Shown piece by piece: positions 1-11,445 of a stretch of 64,000 nucleotides of DNA. Within the stretch, counting starts at the first letter, position 1. The number at the start of each line of letters is the position of its first letter. The notes under the pieces are model-generated. The model did not search any database, was not told the DNA's origin, and worked only from the letters and a program-made list of their open reading frames with translations. Source of the DNA: Microstegium vimineum (lineage: Eukaryota; Streptophyta; Magnoliopsida; Poales; Poaceae); contig CM039137.1 in assembly GCA_022036555.1 (NCBI GenBank), positions 4,930,942-4,994,941 on the forward strand. Direction: 5' to 3'. The position numbers and the translations under genes were made by a program.

Positions 1-601
1 TACTTGAGTAATCTTATGGATAACATAAATGATTTCAATCTTTTTATAAATGCTCATTTATGCAAAATACTTGATTCTTGCAAACCACACCTTGAATCCT
101 ATGACTTGCATACTGTTTTGTCCACCAAATACTTTTCTTTGTCAGATAAGTCTTGTGGAGTACTCCCGTACTCAGGGTTTGTTAACCCCTGTTGCAGATG
201 AGGATCACAACCCGGTTTGTGTGGCTCCTTGCTGCATGACCGTGGTCAGTGTAGATGAAGATGAAGAATAAACTGTCTTTGCTTGACTCTTGGGCAAGAG
301 TAACTCGGTTGTTTGTCTTTCATCTATCAGCAGCTTGATGTATCTTTATTGTATGACACTAAGTTATGTTTCAAAACTTATGGTTTGTAATATGACTTTA
401 AATTTCCGCTACTTTGATGTAATATAAAAATTTCGTACTACTTCTGTCATGATTGTAATGAGGTGATCCTGTTTGGAAAGAGGTGGATGACTCGCTACAA
501 AGCGGCGACACCTGATGGGCTAATTAAGATTTGGATCATCTGTTGGAGATTAAGTTGGTTAATCCTGACAAGTGAGCCCTATCTTAAGAGGTTCCGTCAC
601 A
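1..601. repeat. Unclassified LTR-like fragment at left edge
   Basis: No convincing protein is encoded. The stretch ends in GTTCCGTCACA immediately before sequence that belongs to the Copia pol of element A, and CA is the usual 3' end of a plant LTR. Its texture (short non-coding AT-rich tail, then a terminal CA) and the abrupt change at about 602 suggest the end of another LTR retrotransposon inserted into, or joined to, element A. The left end lies outside the window, so no target-site duplication can be tested. The class is my inference. Confidence 0.4.
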
Positions 602-623
602 ATATTCCCCAACTTCAAATGCA

Positions 624-3600
624 AGTGAGAATATCATCTTTGGTGACAACTCCAAAGGGGAAGTGATTGAACTTGGTAAAGTTGCTATTACTCTTGATCA
701 TTCCATCTCAAATGTATTACATGTGAATTCGTTGAGTTACAACTTGTTGTCTGTTTCTCAATTGTGTGAGATGGGCTTCAATTGTCTCTTTACGGATAAG
801 GGTGTGGAAGTCTTTAAGAGGGAGGATTCCTCTATTGTCTTTACGGGTCGTTTGAAGGGCAAGCTCTACCTAGTTGATTTCAACAAAAGTAAAGCTAAGC
901 TTGAGACTTGTTTAGTGGTAAAATCTAGCATGGGTTGGCTATGGCATCGCCGACTAGCCCATGTTGGGATGAGGAACTTGGCCAAACTCCTAAAAGATGA
1001 ACACATTCTTGGACTAACCAATGTTTATTTTGAGAAGGATAAAATTTGTAGCGCTTGCTAAGCCGGAAAGCAAGTAGGTGCACCTCACCCATCCAAGAGC
1101 ATTGTCTCCACCAAGCAACCATTGGAGCTAATTTACATGGATCTCTTTGGACCGGTGGCCTACATAAGCATTGGCGGTAACAAACATGGTTTAGTTATTG
1201 TTGATGACTTTATTCGTTTCACTTGGGTGTTTTTCATGTATGATAATAAGGTGAAAACCTTCATTAGAAGAGCACAAAGAGAATTCGGTTTCCAAATCAA
1301 GAAAATTCGAAGTGACAATGGAACCGAATTCAAGAACACTCAAGTGGAAGAGTTCCTTGATGATGAGGGCATCAAGCATGAGTTTTCAGTTCCATACACC
1401 CCTCAACAAAATGGTGTAGTAGAGAGGAAGAACCGGACACTCATTGACATGGCAAGGACAATGCTAGATGAGTACAAGACTTTGGATATCTTTTGGGCCG
1501 AAGCCATCAACACCGCTTGCCATGCCATCAACCGGCTCTACTTACACAAGATCTTGAAGAAGACTTCATATCAGCTTCTAACTGGTAACAAACCAAAGGT
1601 GTCATACTTTAGAGTTTTTGGGTGCAAGTGTTTCATACTTAACAAGAAACCCAAAACCTCTAAGTTTACACCTAAAGTTGATGAAGGTTTTCTTCTTGGT
1701 TATGGATCAAATGAGCATGCCTATCGTGTATTCAACAAGACCTTAGGGAAAATTGAAATTGCGATAGACATGACATTTGATGAATCTAACGGCTCTCAAA
1801 TAGAGCAAATTGATCAAGTGATTGTAGGTAATGAGGAACCACCATGTGAAGCAATAAAGAACATGGCCATTGGTGACATTAGGCCACAAGAAGTACAGGC
1901 CACAGAAGTGGAACCTCAAGATGGTGATGCTACTGCCCCAAGATTGGAAGAAGATGGGCCAACAGTGCTCCCTGGTCAGGGCTCTACCCCTGAGGCCGGC
2001 ACTGCCGGCCCTAGCAGACAGGAAGCAGTCAACCCCTCACCTGCTACTCCAAGGAACCTACAACCTATCTTTGAAGAGCATGATTATGATGACCAAGCTG
2101 AACAGCAAGAAGCCATAGAATACCCAAGATTGAGGTAAACAATTCAAAAGGATTATCCCGTCGACAATATACTTGGGAGTCTCCGAAAGGGGGTAACTAC
2201 TCATTCACATTTGACAAATTTTTGTCAGTTTTACTCTTTTGTCTCCTCTTTGGAACCTCTCAAGGTTGAGCAAGCTCTAGATGATCCGGATTGGGTGATG
2301 ACTATGCAAGAAGAGCTCAACAACTTTGAGCGAAATCAAGTTTGGTCCTTGGTGGAAAGACCCAACACTAATGTGATTGGAACCAAGTGGGTCTTCCGCA
2401 ACAAGCAAGATGAACAAGGCGTGGTGACAAGGAAGAAGGCAAGATTGGTGGCTCAAGGCTTTACTCAAGTGGAGGGCTTGGACTTTGAAGAAACATATGC
2501 ACCGGTGGCTAGACTTGAAGCAATTCAAATGCTTCTAGCCTATGCTGCCCATCATGACTTCAAGCTTCAACAAATGGATGTGAAGAGTGCATTTCTCAAC
2601 GGCCCTATCCAAGAATTGGTGCATGTTGAGCAGCCACCGGGTTTTGAGGATCCCAAGTTCCCTCATCATGTCTTCAAGCTCCATAAGGCGCTCTATGGGC
2701 TTAAGCAAGCACCAAGAGCATGGTATGAATGCCTTAAGGAATTTCTACTCAAACAAGGCTTTGAAATAGGCAAAGCGAATCCTACTCTCTTCACTCATAA
2801 AGTCAATAATGATATCTTTGTGTGCCAAATATATGTCGATGACATAATATTTGGTAGTACTAACCAATCCTTTTGTGATGAGTTTAGTAGGATCATGACT
2901 AAGAGATTTGAGATGTCTATGATGGGTGAGCTAAAGTTCTTCCTCGGTTTTCAAATCAAGCAACTCAAGGAAGGGACTTTTCTATGCCAAACCAAGTACA
3001 CCCATGATATGTTGAGAAAGTTTGACATGGTGAATGCAAAGCCAATCAAGACTCCCATGCCAACTAATGGACATCTTGATCTTGATGAAGGAGGGAAATC
3101 CGTGGACATAAAGGTATATCGTTCCATGATCGGCTCTCTCCTTTACTTATGTGCATCTAGGCCGGACATAATGCTTAGTGTGTGCATGTGTGCTAGATTT
3201 CAAGCTAACCCGAAAGAGTGCCACTTAGTGGCCGTTAAGAGAATCTTGAGATATCTAGTTTTCACTCCTAACCTTGCTTATGGTATCCTAAGGGCTCTAA
3301 GTTCGATCTACTTGGGTATTCGGATTCTGATTACGCCGGTTGCAAAGTAGACCAAAAAAGCACTTCGGGGACGTGTCAATTCCTTGGACGATCCCTAGTG
3401 TCTTGGAGTTCTAAGAAGCAAAATTGTGTAGCCCTTTCCACCACCGAGGCCGAGTATGTTGCAGCCGGCGCATGTTGTGCTCAACTACTTTGGATGAGGC
3501 AAACCTTAAAAGATTTCGGATGTCATTTCACCAAGGTGCCTCTCTTGTGTGATAACGAGAGTGCCATCAAACTTGCAAACAATCCGGTTAGTCACTCTAG

Positions 3601-3784
3601 AACCAAACACATAGACATCCGTCATCACTTCTTGAGAGACCACGAATTAAAAGGAGATATCGCAATTCGCCATGTGAGCACCGAAAAGCATCTAGCCGAT
3701 ATCTTCACCAAGCCTCTCGATGAGACAAGGTTTTGTGCTTTGCGTAGTGAGCTAAATATACTTGACTCTCGTAATGTGTTTTGA
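624..3784 (+). pseudogene. Copia pol remnant: GAG-pre-integrase, integrase, RT, RNase H
   Basis: The 5'-truncated polyprotein begins near 624. The GAG-pre-integrase zinc region (HRRLAHVG, then CSAC) lies at about 943-1061. The integrase core starts at 1122 with its catalytic aspartates in MDLFGP and DNGTEF and the glutamate in VVERKNRT. Reverse transcriptase follows from 2211, with GTKWVFRNK and the active-site YVDD near 2833. RNase H runs from about 3300 to 3784, with DSDYAG, TEAEYVA and DNESAIKL. Three lesions are visible: an in-frame TAA at 1059-1061, an in-frame TAA at 2136-2138, and a frameshift near 3280-3300 (the downstream reading frame differs from the RT frame). All catalytic motifs still readable are intact, so decay is recent to moderate. 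The integrase-RT linker at 1980-2040 carries a CCGGCACTGCCGG dyad. Confidence 0.88.
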
Positions 3785-4702
3785 TCTATAGCACACATTT
3801 GTTTGTCCACCTAGCGACTTAGGCAAAACTTTGAAAACTTCAATTATGTGTTTCAAAACCCATTTTGAAAGAAACTTGAATGTGTTGGTCATAGTACGGC
3901 TGTTAATTTGCTTACTGACCAGCACATGGCAAGGGGTATGTGTCCACAAGTGCATAATATATAGTATGAAGGTGGCTTAGTGCCTCACTGCCTAGCCAGG
4001 CCAACAGTGCCGGGGGGGGGGGGGGGTCCGGCAGTGCCGGGCTATAGGCCGGTAGTGCCGGGACTTAAAGGAACCGAGCCTGTCGGACCCAAGTCCTAGC
4101 CCTCGTGTTTTGCTTTATCTTTCCAACCCTAGCCCAAGGGGACTCCATCCCAACTCATATCCCTTCAACAGAAACACCTCTCCTCTCTTCTCTCAACCCT
4201 AAGGAGACCTAGGGAGCCCGGAGGTCCCTCTCTTCTTCCCCAGCAGTGCTGCCCCTTTGGAGGTGCTGCCATTGGAGGAGGTGTGGAGGATCTTCCTCCC
4301 TGCGTCAAGCTCCATTCAAGTCCGACCTTCTTCGTCTCCTTCTCTCTATTTCAAAGGTAATAACTTGAAACCCTAACTTGGGTCGATCTATGCAATGTAT
4401 GGTTTCTGAGATGGGATTTAGGTTGTTAGTAGTTGCATTATGTATGGTGATGTATCTCTAGTAGTTAGATTTGGTCAAAACCTAGATTTCATGGCGGATT
4501 AGAAAGTCTTGTATTGGGGTTGCCTGCACCAGGCCGACAGTGCTGGCCTCCAGGCCGGCAGTGCCGGCCTCTGGGCAGCAGCACCAATGCATATGCTCCT
4601 CTAATCAACCATTGACTCTAGATTTTGACTTAATCTCTCCACTAGAGTTCCAGCTACTATTCTAAGTGCAACAACTTAACCTTCTCTCTTTTAAATGCAT
4701 AG
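3785..4702 (+). other. Non-coding spacer between pol and the third ORF of element A
   Basis: No open frame of note. The stretch includes a 13-14 base G run (about 4013-4026), a cluster of CCGGCAGTGCCGG-type dyads (4008-4070), and a second cluster at 4530-4580. Polypyrimidine tracts occur at about 4190-4350. It may act as leader for the third ORF if that is expressed from a spliced RNA, but no splice sites were proven. Confidence 0.6.
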
Positions 4703-6238
4703 ATGGATGCCAGTGGATCGAGTGCTGGTGCTAGAGGAAAGGGGCCAAGAACAAAGGCCCGTGTTCGAAGAGGAGGCAGAGATGGTGCTGATGATAGATT
4801 GAATCCTAGGGAAAGGATCAGGAGGGAGAGTGAGCTGTAGATGACAGGAAGAACAATCAGTGATGGTGTGTGTCCCTGGACACCTCTAGATCTTGGGTTG
4901 TTCAATGCTTACCACCTCGCTGAGATTGATGAGGAGATTGTTCCTAGAGAGCCTCAGGACACCCGACCCAGGCAAAGGGTGGGTTATCAGAATCAGTGGA
5001 GGACTATACAGGAGCAGAGGGCCATCTATCCCTATGATGTGCCAAAAGACATGGGTGTTGACTATAGATTCTAGAATGTGTTCCACTCTGACTACTACTC
5101 CACAGTCCTATTTCATGCTGCCAGGCCCAAGATCATCAAGATGAAGTATGTTGATTGGGAGCACTTGGAGAATAAGAGAGATCATGTATTTGACAGGGTC
5201 ATTGATCAGTGCAGAGAGCTTGGCACGTATCATTGGATGGGATTCCAGAATGGGTGGAACTCAGAGATCATCTATTAGTTCTACTCCACCTACTATCTAG
5301 ACAGGGAGAATATGGTAATGCACTGGATGACAGAGGGCATGCACTACAGATTGGACTATGTGACTTTTGCCCGTCTCCTTGGATTTGGAGAAGATGACAG
5401 AGCCTGCTCTAACATTCATGATGAGAGAGGTCTGTCAAATGAGGAGATTTCCCAGCTGTACATTGAGCCTCAGTATGCAGATGGTCTTGTGAAGGGGCTA
5501 AGGAGCAAATATTACATTCTGAACAACCTCTTCAGGACCACTCTCTATCCCAAGGTGGGATCCGCCTCAAACCTCTATGCTTTTTTGAAGAATGTACTTA
5601 GGAGGATGAGAGGTGGAGCTCCACCCTTTTCAGTGTCTCGCTTTCTTTGGGATGAGATTTTCCTTGTTGCTAATGATGCCAGGAAGGGGCTTCCTTATGC
5701 TCCCTACCTGATGTTCATAATTGAGATGGTGATAGGGAAAATCTTCTACAAGGACACAACACATGAGACCTTCAGAGCAGAGAAGGTTGTCTCTTCCACA
5801 GTTCAGGAGGAGATTCAGACACCTCCCAGGGGCAGTACCAGGACCAAGGCAGCAGCTCCTGACCTTCCTGAGTCCTCCAGAGCAGCTACCAAAGGCAGGA
5901 AGAAGGGTAAGCTTGGAAGGATTTTGAAGAAGATCTTCAGTGGCATCTGTTATGCCAACAACCATGCTTACCAGACCAGACTAGAGATCAGGCAGCTCAG
6001 ACAGGAGCAGGGCCTCAGGCAGATTCCTCCACCTACACCTCCACCAGAGCTCAGTGAGGAGTCCACATATGATGGTGGTGATTCAGATGATGAGGATGAT
6101 GATGAGGAGGAGACTCAGTAGCCCCAGACTAGGAGGTTGAGCAAGCGTGCTTCAGCTTCTGGTATTCACTTCTCTTCACCTCCAGATGATGATGAAGATG
6201 ATGATGATGAGGACCACATGGAGGAGGACAACGACTAG
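4703..6238 (+). pseudogene. SIRE-type extra ORF 3 (env-like / putative plant transposon protein), four in-frame ambers
   Basis: From ATG 4703 one frame runs 511 codons to the TAG at 6236. It is interrupted at 4838, 5072, 5276 and 6119; every internal stop is TAG and there is no frameshift. The N-terminus is basic and Gly/Arg-rich. The middle (about 4840-5760) is a globular domain resembling the 'putative plant transposon protein' family found as the third ORF of SIRE/Maximus Copia elements. A Lys/Arg-rich segment follows (about 5840-5930), then a Pro-rich stretch and two very acidic Asp/Glu runs at the C-terminus (6070-6120, 6185-6235). No clear transmembrane segment or signal peptide is visible, so 'env-like' describes position and not function. 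Each amber is one transition from Gln or Trp, so the reading frame was probably intact when the copy inserted. Confidence 0.72.
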
Positions 6239-6887
6239 TTTGTATCTCTCTTTGTTTTGTTCTTCTCTCTTTTTGGTGACTTGTTGTCAAAGGGGGAGAA
6301 TTACTAAGTGAAGGGGGTACAACATCTTCGACGGTCATGGAGGAGCAGCTGCTGCTAGTTATCTTAGTTTTTCATTTCTTAGTTTGTGAGATAAGAGAGC
6401 AACATTCAAATCTATTTTATTGTAATATTGTCACTTAAGTACTCGTTTGTGTTATTTGTGGACATGTACTCTCTCTCTCATATATATATATATCATGCTT
6501 GTCTTAGTTTACTTTCAGTTTTATTTATAGTGTGTTGTGTGGCTGTGCTTGTGCTTCCGCAGGCTTGCTGCCAGCAGCAAGGCCGGCAGTGCTGGCCTCC
6601 AGGCCGGCAGTGTCGGGCTGCTCTGACAGCAAGCACTCTAATTTGTGTTGAGATAGGTTCATATGCATCACGTATATTCGTGTGACACTTTTTTATCACC
6701 CCACAACAGCCATGGATGTAGGGGGAGCCCTATTTCACTCCAATGTGTGAATTTTGGCTTTTTATGCCAAATTTGGAAATTCAAATTCCCATTCATACAT
6801 TTAGGGGGAGCTCCAACACCCATGACTTGCATTGTCTCAGATTATACTTCACTTTTTAAGCTCTAAGTGTGTTGTCATCAATCACCA
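6239..6887 (+). other. 3' untranslated region of element A
   Basis: Non-coding. It carries repeated GGGGGAG-type purine motifs (about 6290, 6720, 6802), a CCGGCAGTGCTGG/CCGGCAGTGTCGG dyad pair at 6580-6620 and a TATATA run near 6480. The block TTTTGGC...GCCAAATTT at about 6750-6775 has a counterpart in element C at about 39620-39635, so these elements share their 3' regions. Confidence 0.65.
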
Positions 6888-6899
6888 AAAAGGGGGAGA
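6888..6899 (+). other. Polypurine tract of element A
   Basis: AAAAAGGGGGAGA lies directly before the TGAAAGTGC start of the 3' LTR. This is the expected site for plus-strand DNA priming. The same arrangement occurs before element C's right LTR and, on the minus strand, before element B's LTR. Confidence 0.85.
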
Positions 6900-6900
6900 T

Positions 6901-8124
6901 TGAAAGTGCAATCAAGCCTTAAGTGGGTTTTGGTGACCTGACAACGCAATTAGAAAACTAATGAGATTTTACAAGTATGACAAGCAGGTTAAACTTAAGG
7001 AGGTTGATGAACAGGTTGGCGGACCCCTCCAATTATAAAAGTGCATGACAACAAGCTCAAAGGAGTTTAAATTCTTGTATACTTTGAAATTGAGTTAGGT
7101 ATGCCGTACTATTAAGAGGGATTCAACACGCATGCCAACAAGTGAACCAAATGCAATATCTATCCAAATACATCACACCTCCACATACATAGTGGGCAAA
7201 TCAGCCAGCTACTTGAAGATCTATACCTTGTTGTTCTGCCCAGGCCGGCAGTGTCGGGCTACAGGCCGGCACTGCCGCCACTTGTTCAGCCTGTTGGCAG
7301 TGAGGGGTATTTAAACACCTCCTCACTCCCCCCAACGGCTAGTTCTGCTATTCTCACTCTCACATTTCACAGAAAACAGAAAGAGGAGCTCTCTTCTTGC
7401 TCTTCATTCCCCCTTAGTGCTCATCCACTCTCCCCCATTGATTTCCGATCATCCTTCGAGAGATTGAGCCTCCAAGCTTGAGAAGAAGCTTCTCCCTCGG
7501 ATCTTAAACTCCTTCAAGAATTTGGTTCGCGTGGTGGCCGGCGGTTTGAATTTGTTACTCTTGGAGCTTTGCTCCTAGCCGGCTAGGCGTCACCCTTGAG
7601 CTTGCCAACTTGTGTGGCAGCCAAGGGAGGTTTGTAACACCACCAATTTGCTAATACATTGCCCCTCATCTCTAGAGTTCATTCTCTTGACTTGAGACCG
7701 AGAAAAGAGCTAGCCTTTGTGGTGATCTTGAGCCTAGTGTGGCGCACCTCAACAACGTGGACGTAGACAAGACTTTGTGGTGAGTTGAACCACGGGTCAA
7801 ATCTTGTGTCACCGTGTGCTTGTTACTTTACTTTGATATATCTTGTGTGCAAGGTGATTTCTAGGGTTTGGACCCGATCTACTTTTTGGGTGTGTTGCTA
7901 CCACTTTCAAGTGGTGCTAGAGGTTCCTTATACCTCTAGGAAGGTTTCTATTCAAACACAATTTACATTCAGTATTTACTTTTTGAATTGGGTTGATATC
8001 TGTTCTGGTGACCAGCACTGCTCCTCTTAGGCCAGCAGTGTCGGCCTGTTGCTGACAGCAAGTTGCTAAGTGATTTTAAACAGGCCTATTCACCCCCCCC
8101 CTCTAGGCTAATCAGGTCCTTACA
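6901..8124 (+). repeat. 3' LTR of element A
   Basis: About 1.22 kb, from TGAAAGTGCAA to GTCCTTACA. The internal landmarks match element C's LTR: a GTGACAACGCAATTA block near the start, a possible TATA signal (TATTTAAA near 7309), the CACTTTCAAGTGGTGCTAGAGG block near 7900, and the AGGCCTATTCACCCC block near the end. Dyad motifs of the CCGGCAGTGCCGG type sit at 7240-7280 and, degraded, at 8008-8050. The right end abuts a minus-strand LTR with no visible target-site duplication. Confidence 0.85.
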
Positions 8125-10379
8125 AATAGGCGTATCCAAAAACTTATCGCAAAGGCTAACCGAAATAAATGCGGAAATAAAACTATCGGCCTAGCCAAAA
8201 CAACACCTCTCTACTTAACACTAGCACCTAGCAAAAAAGATAAGAAAGCTTAATAAGGTGCCGGGCTAGGAAGCTCACCTAACAAGTCTAGGTTGCAAGG
8301 TCACACAAACCTAAGCAACTAGTACTCTAAGCAAACCGGGAGCTCCTACACATGCTAGTGAAGGCAAAGCGCACAAAGCCTAAGCTCACTAGTAATGCTC
8401 AATAGCAAGGCTACACAAGCCAAACTAGAGAGCTCAAAAGCTTAGCTACACAAGCTAAGTAATGTGACTAACAAGGCTACACAAGACAATTAGTCACTCA
8501 AGAGCTACTTCTATGCTACACAAGCAAGAAGGTAACTAGCAAGATACACAAGCTATACTAGTTATTAAAGCAACCACTAAACACTAGCAATGTGACTAAC
8601 AAGGCTACACAAGCCAATTAGTCACTCAAGAAACAATAAGTATAAGCTAGTGAATAGAGAATGCAAACCACCGAACTACACTACCGGTAGTAGGACCGGT
8701 ACTACCGGTGGTAGCGTTGTTGCTCCGAAATCCAAGGAAGATGAGATTTGAATCCAGATTCGAGCTTTTCCCCACACTCCTTGAGGTTGAGGATGATGAT
8801 GTTGAGCTTTGCTTGGATTGGTTCCTCTCCAATTTGTAGATCAGGCCTTCCCAACCTATGAACTTTGAGGGAGAGAGGAAGAACACGAAGAACACAAGAA
8901 CAAAGGATAGTCTAAGCTATCTCCACAACATCAAGCACGCGAGACTCAAGATTTATCCCGAGGTTCGGTCCCCACAAAGGAGTTCCTAATCCTCGTTGTT
9001 GAGGTGACCACAAAGTTCGGAGTCTCTTCCACCTCCTTGCCTCCCTCAAGCAACCACAAAGGTTAGCCCAAGATTTCCCTCAAGCAACCACAAAGGTTAG
9101 CCCGAGGTTTCCACTAAGGATCGAAGGGGTAATACAAACGATTCGGGGTGCCCTCACAAATGAATCAACACGGGCAATCTCGAAGAACACCTAGCCGGCT
9201 AGGATTCCAAGAATCCAAGAGTAACAAATGCAAAGCAAGCCGGCAAGAAGAGGAAATCAAATGCTCAAGTTATAGATCGATCCTCTCCAATCTCAAATCT
9301 CACTTCTCTCTCACAAATCCACCAAGGATTGAAGCCTAGGAGCATAGAGGGAGAGAGATATACTTGGGACTCTTTTTCTCAGGTGTAGGAGTGGAATAAT
9401 GGGGGTTGGGTACCACCCGAAGGGAAGGGGTGGCCTATTTATTCCCGCAGCTCCCGATGCACTACCGGTACTACCGGTGGAATCACCGGTACTACCGGTC
9501 CAACATTTCTGACCGTTGGAGCCTCCCGACCGTTGCACAAAGTTAGCCAACCGGTACTACCGGTAGTTCATTTTTCAGCACATCTTCAAAGTGCCCTCGC
9601 ATGCGAGAAAGGCCCTCCGGGAGCTGACCGGTACTACCGGTCTTCACCGATACTACCGGTGGGAGACCAGTAGTACCGGTGGCTCAACAGAGAGCCACCG
9701 AAGCACTCTTTTAAGTATATGTTTTGCGCCGCGTCTCTCAAACATCTGTAGACTAGTAACTTGAGCACTCTTATCCTCATCAAGCTAGTCTACTATGCAT
9801 CCCTCTTGATAGTACGGCTTTTTCTATAAATCAACCCGGTCAAACACTTCTCTAAACATTTATGACCGGTGAAATGCAATGCTCTAAGTTATACCTTTGC
9901 CTTGTGCATTCCATTTCATCGTCTTCTCCAATGTTGATGCAACCCATGCACCAACCTATCACAAATGATATGATCCACTTCATATCATCACGTGACATAT
10001 TGGTTCATCGATCTTGACTTCACTTGCCCTTCACCATTGCCTTCATCCATCGGTGCCAAGTCTTGCTCAAGCCTCCCGCCACGCGGTCAAACGCTTCAAG
10101 CCTCTAGCTTGCCCTTCACTCTTGCAAACGGTCCATCAAGCTAAGTCATGCCTTGACCTTCTCCACCTTGTCACATGACTCCATGTCATGTTTCATATGC
10201 AATGAGCTCCTTCATCATCAAGTTGAGCACCATAAATATGCACAAGCCATCTCTTCATGACTTTATTGGTTGCTCACACTTGTGTACCTAAGGACTAAAT
10301 CACCTGTGTGTCTCACATTAAACACATATTAGTCCACCTAAGTTGTCACTCAATTACCAAAACCAAACATGCACTTTCA
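8125..10379 (-). repeat. LTR of element B (SIRE-type Copia, minus strand), missing its 3' terminal block
   Basis: On the minus strand it starts at 10379 with TGAAAGTGCATG and runs to 8125, about 2.25 kb. The polypurine tract just upstream on that strand makes it a 3' LTR. It carries an array of ACCGGTAGTACCGGT-type dyads at 8690-8715, 9463-9500, 9550-9565 and 9628-9680. The end expected for this family (CACCCCCC...TTACA after GCCTATT) is missing: the LTR stops exactly at AATAGGC where element A's LTR end begins. The 8150-8640 part is rich in short repeats of the form 'ACAAGCTA / GCTACACAAG'. Confidence 0.82.
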
Positions 10380-11445
10380 ATCTCCCCCTTTTTGGTAATT
10401 GATGACAACTCTACAAAAATATGGAAATTAAGCTTATTTTGGACTTTATGTCATTTATCCAACATTTAAGCTCTATGTTAAGTTTTGGATAAATGCCACA
10501 AAATCCGACTTGGTAGTGATTGCTCCCCCTACATGTGTGCTCACAGAGGTTTGAATTAAGCTTTGCACACATGCATGAATAGAAATTTTGGGAGTGCTAG
10601 CATTACTAAGTGATGCTAAGGGATATAGGATAAACCTTTGAAGATACTCATTGTAGTTGTACTTCAAAGTCCATCCTTAGCACCATGGTTAGCTAGATAC
10701 CACAAAAACACTAGAAACCCCATGAGATCAACATTATAAGCATGGTTTCTAGATATCAATTCAAGGAACATAATATCTAGCTTACCAACCTATGCATGCT
10801 AGTTTATCAAATCATCATACAAGTCCTATAACTAGCATACACCACACAAGCATGCATATAAAGATAAGACTTATGCAATATGCAAGCAAGCACATGAATA
10901 TGCACATATCAAATGCAATCAATCAAGTTCATGAGCTTGCTCCCCCTACTTGTGTGCATCACTTAGTCCAAGACTTTGATCCTTTCAATCTTGTTCCCTT
11001 ATGTTCATGTCCATGTCTTCTCTCCCTTAGTGCATGTCCATTCACTAATATATCTTTGTTCACTAATCTCTCCCCCTTTGTCATCAATTTCCATAAAAGG
11101 TATGCTTCTTCTTGATGCAAAGGTTGCACTAGGGAAGATGGTTGATACTTGCATCTTCTCATTTTTTATGGACACTAACACATATGTATTGGAATGACTC
11201 TTCATGTAAGATCATTGACCATTATACCATTGAGTAGGGCAACTCCCTTGTGGTCAAAGCAATTGTTATCCAAATAAGCTTTGCATGTAAGAGAACTTTT
11301 GATTTGATCACTTAAGGTTGAGGATCACTTTTAACTTGTAGGATATCACTTGTAAGATACCACATGAAGGATATTACTTAAATGACCTAATTGTAGATCA
11401 TCACATGTATGCTAGAACTAGACATCTTTTGCAAGTACCAATATT
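10380..11445 (-). mobile_element. 3' internal flank of element B
   Basis: Read on the minus strand, this is the non-coding 3' region of a SIRE-type element: GGGGGAG purine motifs (near 10525, 10940 and 11072 as CTCCCCC on the plus strand) and the polypurine tract AAAAAGGGGGAGAT directly against the LTR (10381-10394). No coding sequence remains. It ends at 11445, where element C begins, and no continuation of B was found beyond element C. Confidence 0.7.

Larger units (their letters stand above)
602..8124 (+). mobile_element. Element A: 5'-truncated SIRE/Maximus-type Copia retrotransposon
   Basis: The order seen is decayed pol (integrase, reverse transcriptase, RNase H), a non-coding spacer, an extra third ORF, a 3' untranslated region with GGGGGAG motifs, a polypurine tract and a 3' LTR. 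Integrase before reverse transcriptase is the Copia order, and an extra ORF after pol is typical of the SIRE/Maximus lineage. The 5' LTR, leader, gag and protease are missing; the break is near 602-625, just upstream of the GAG-pre-integrase region. The element cannot move by itself. Confidence 0.87.
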
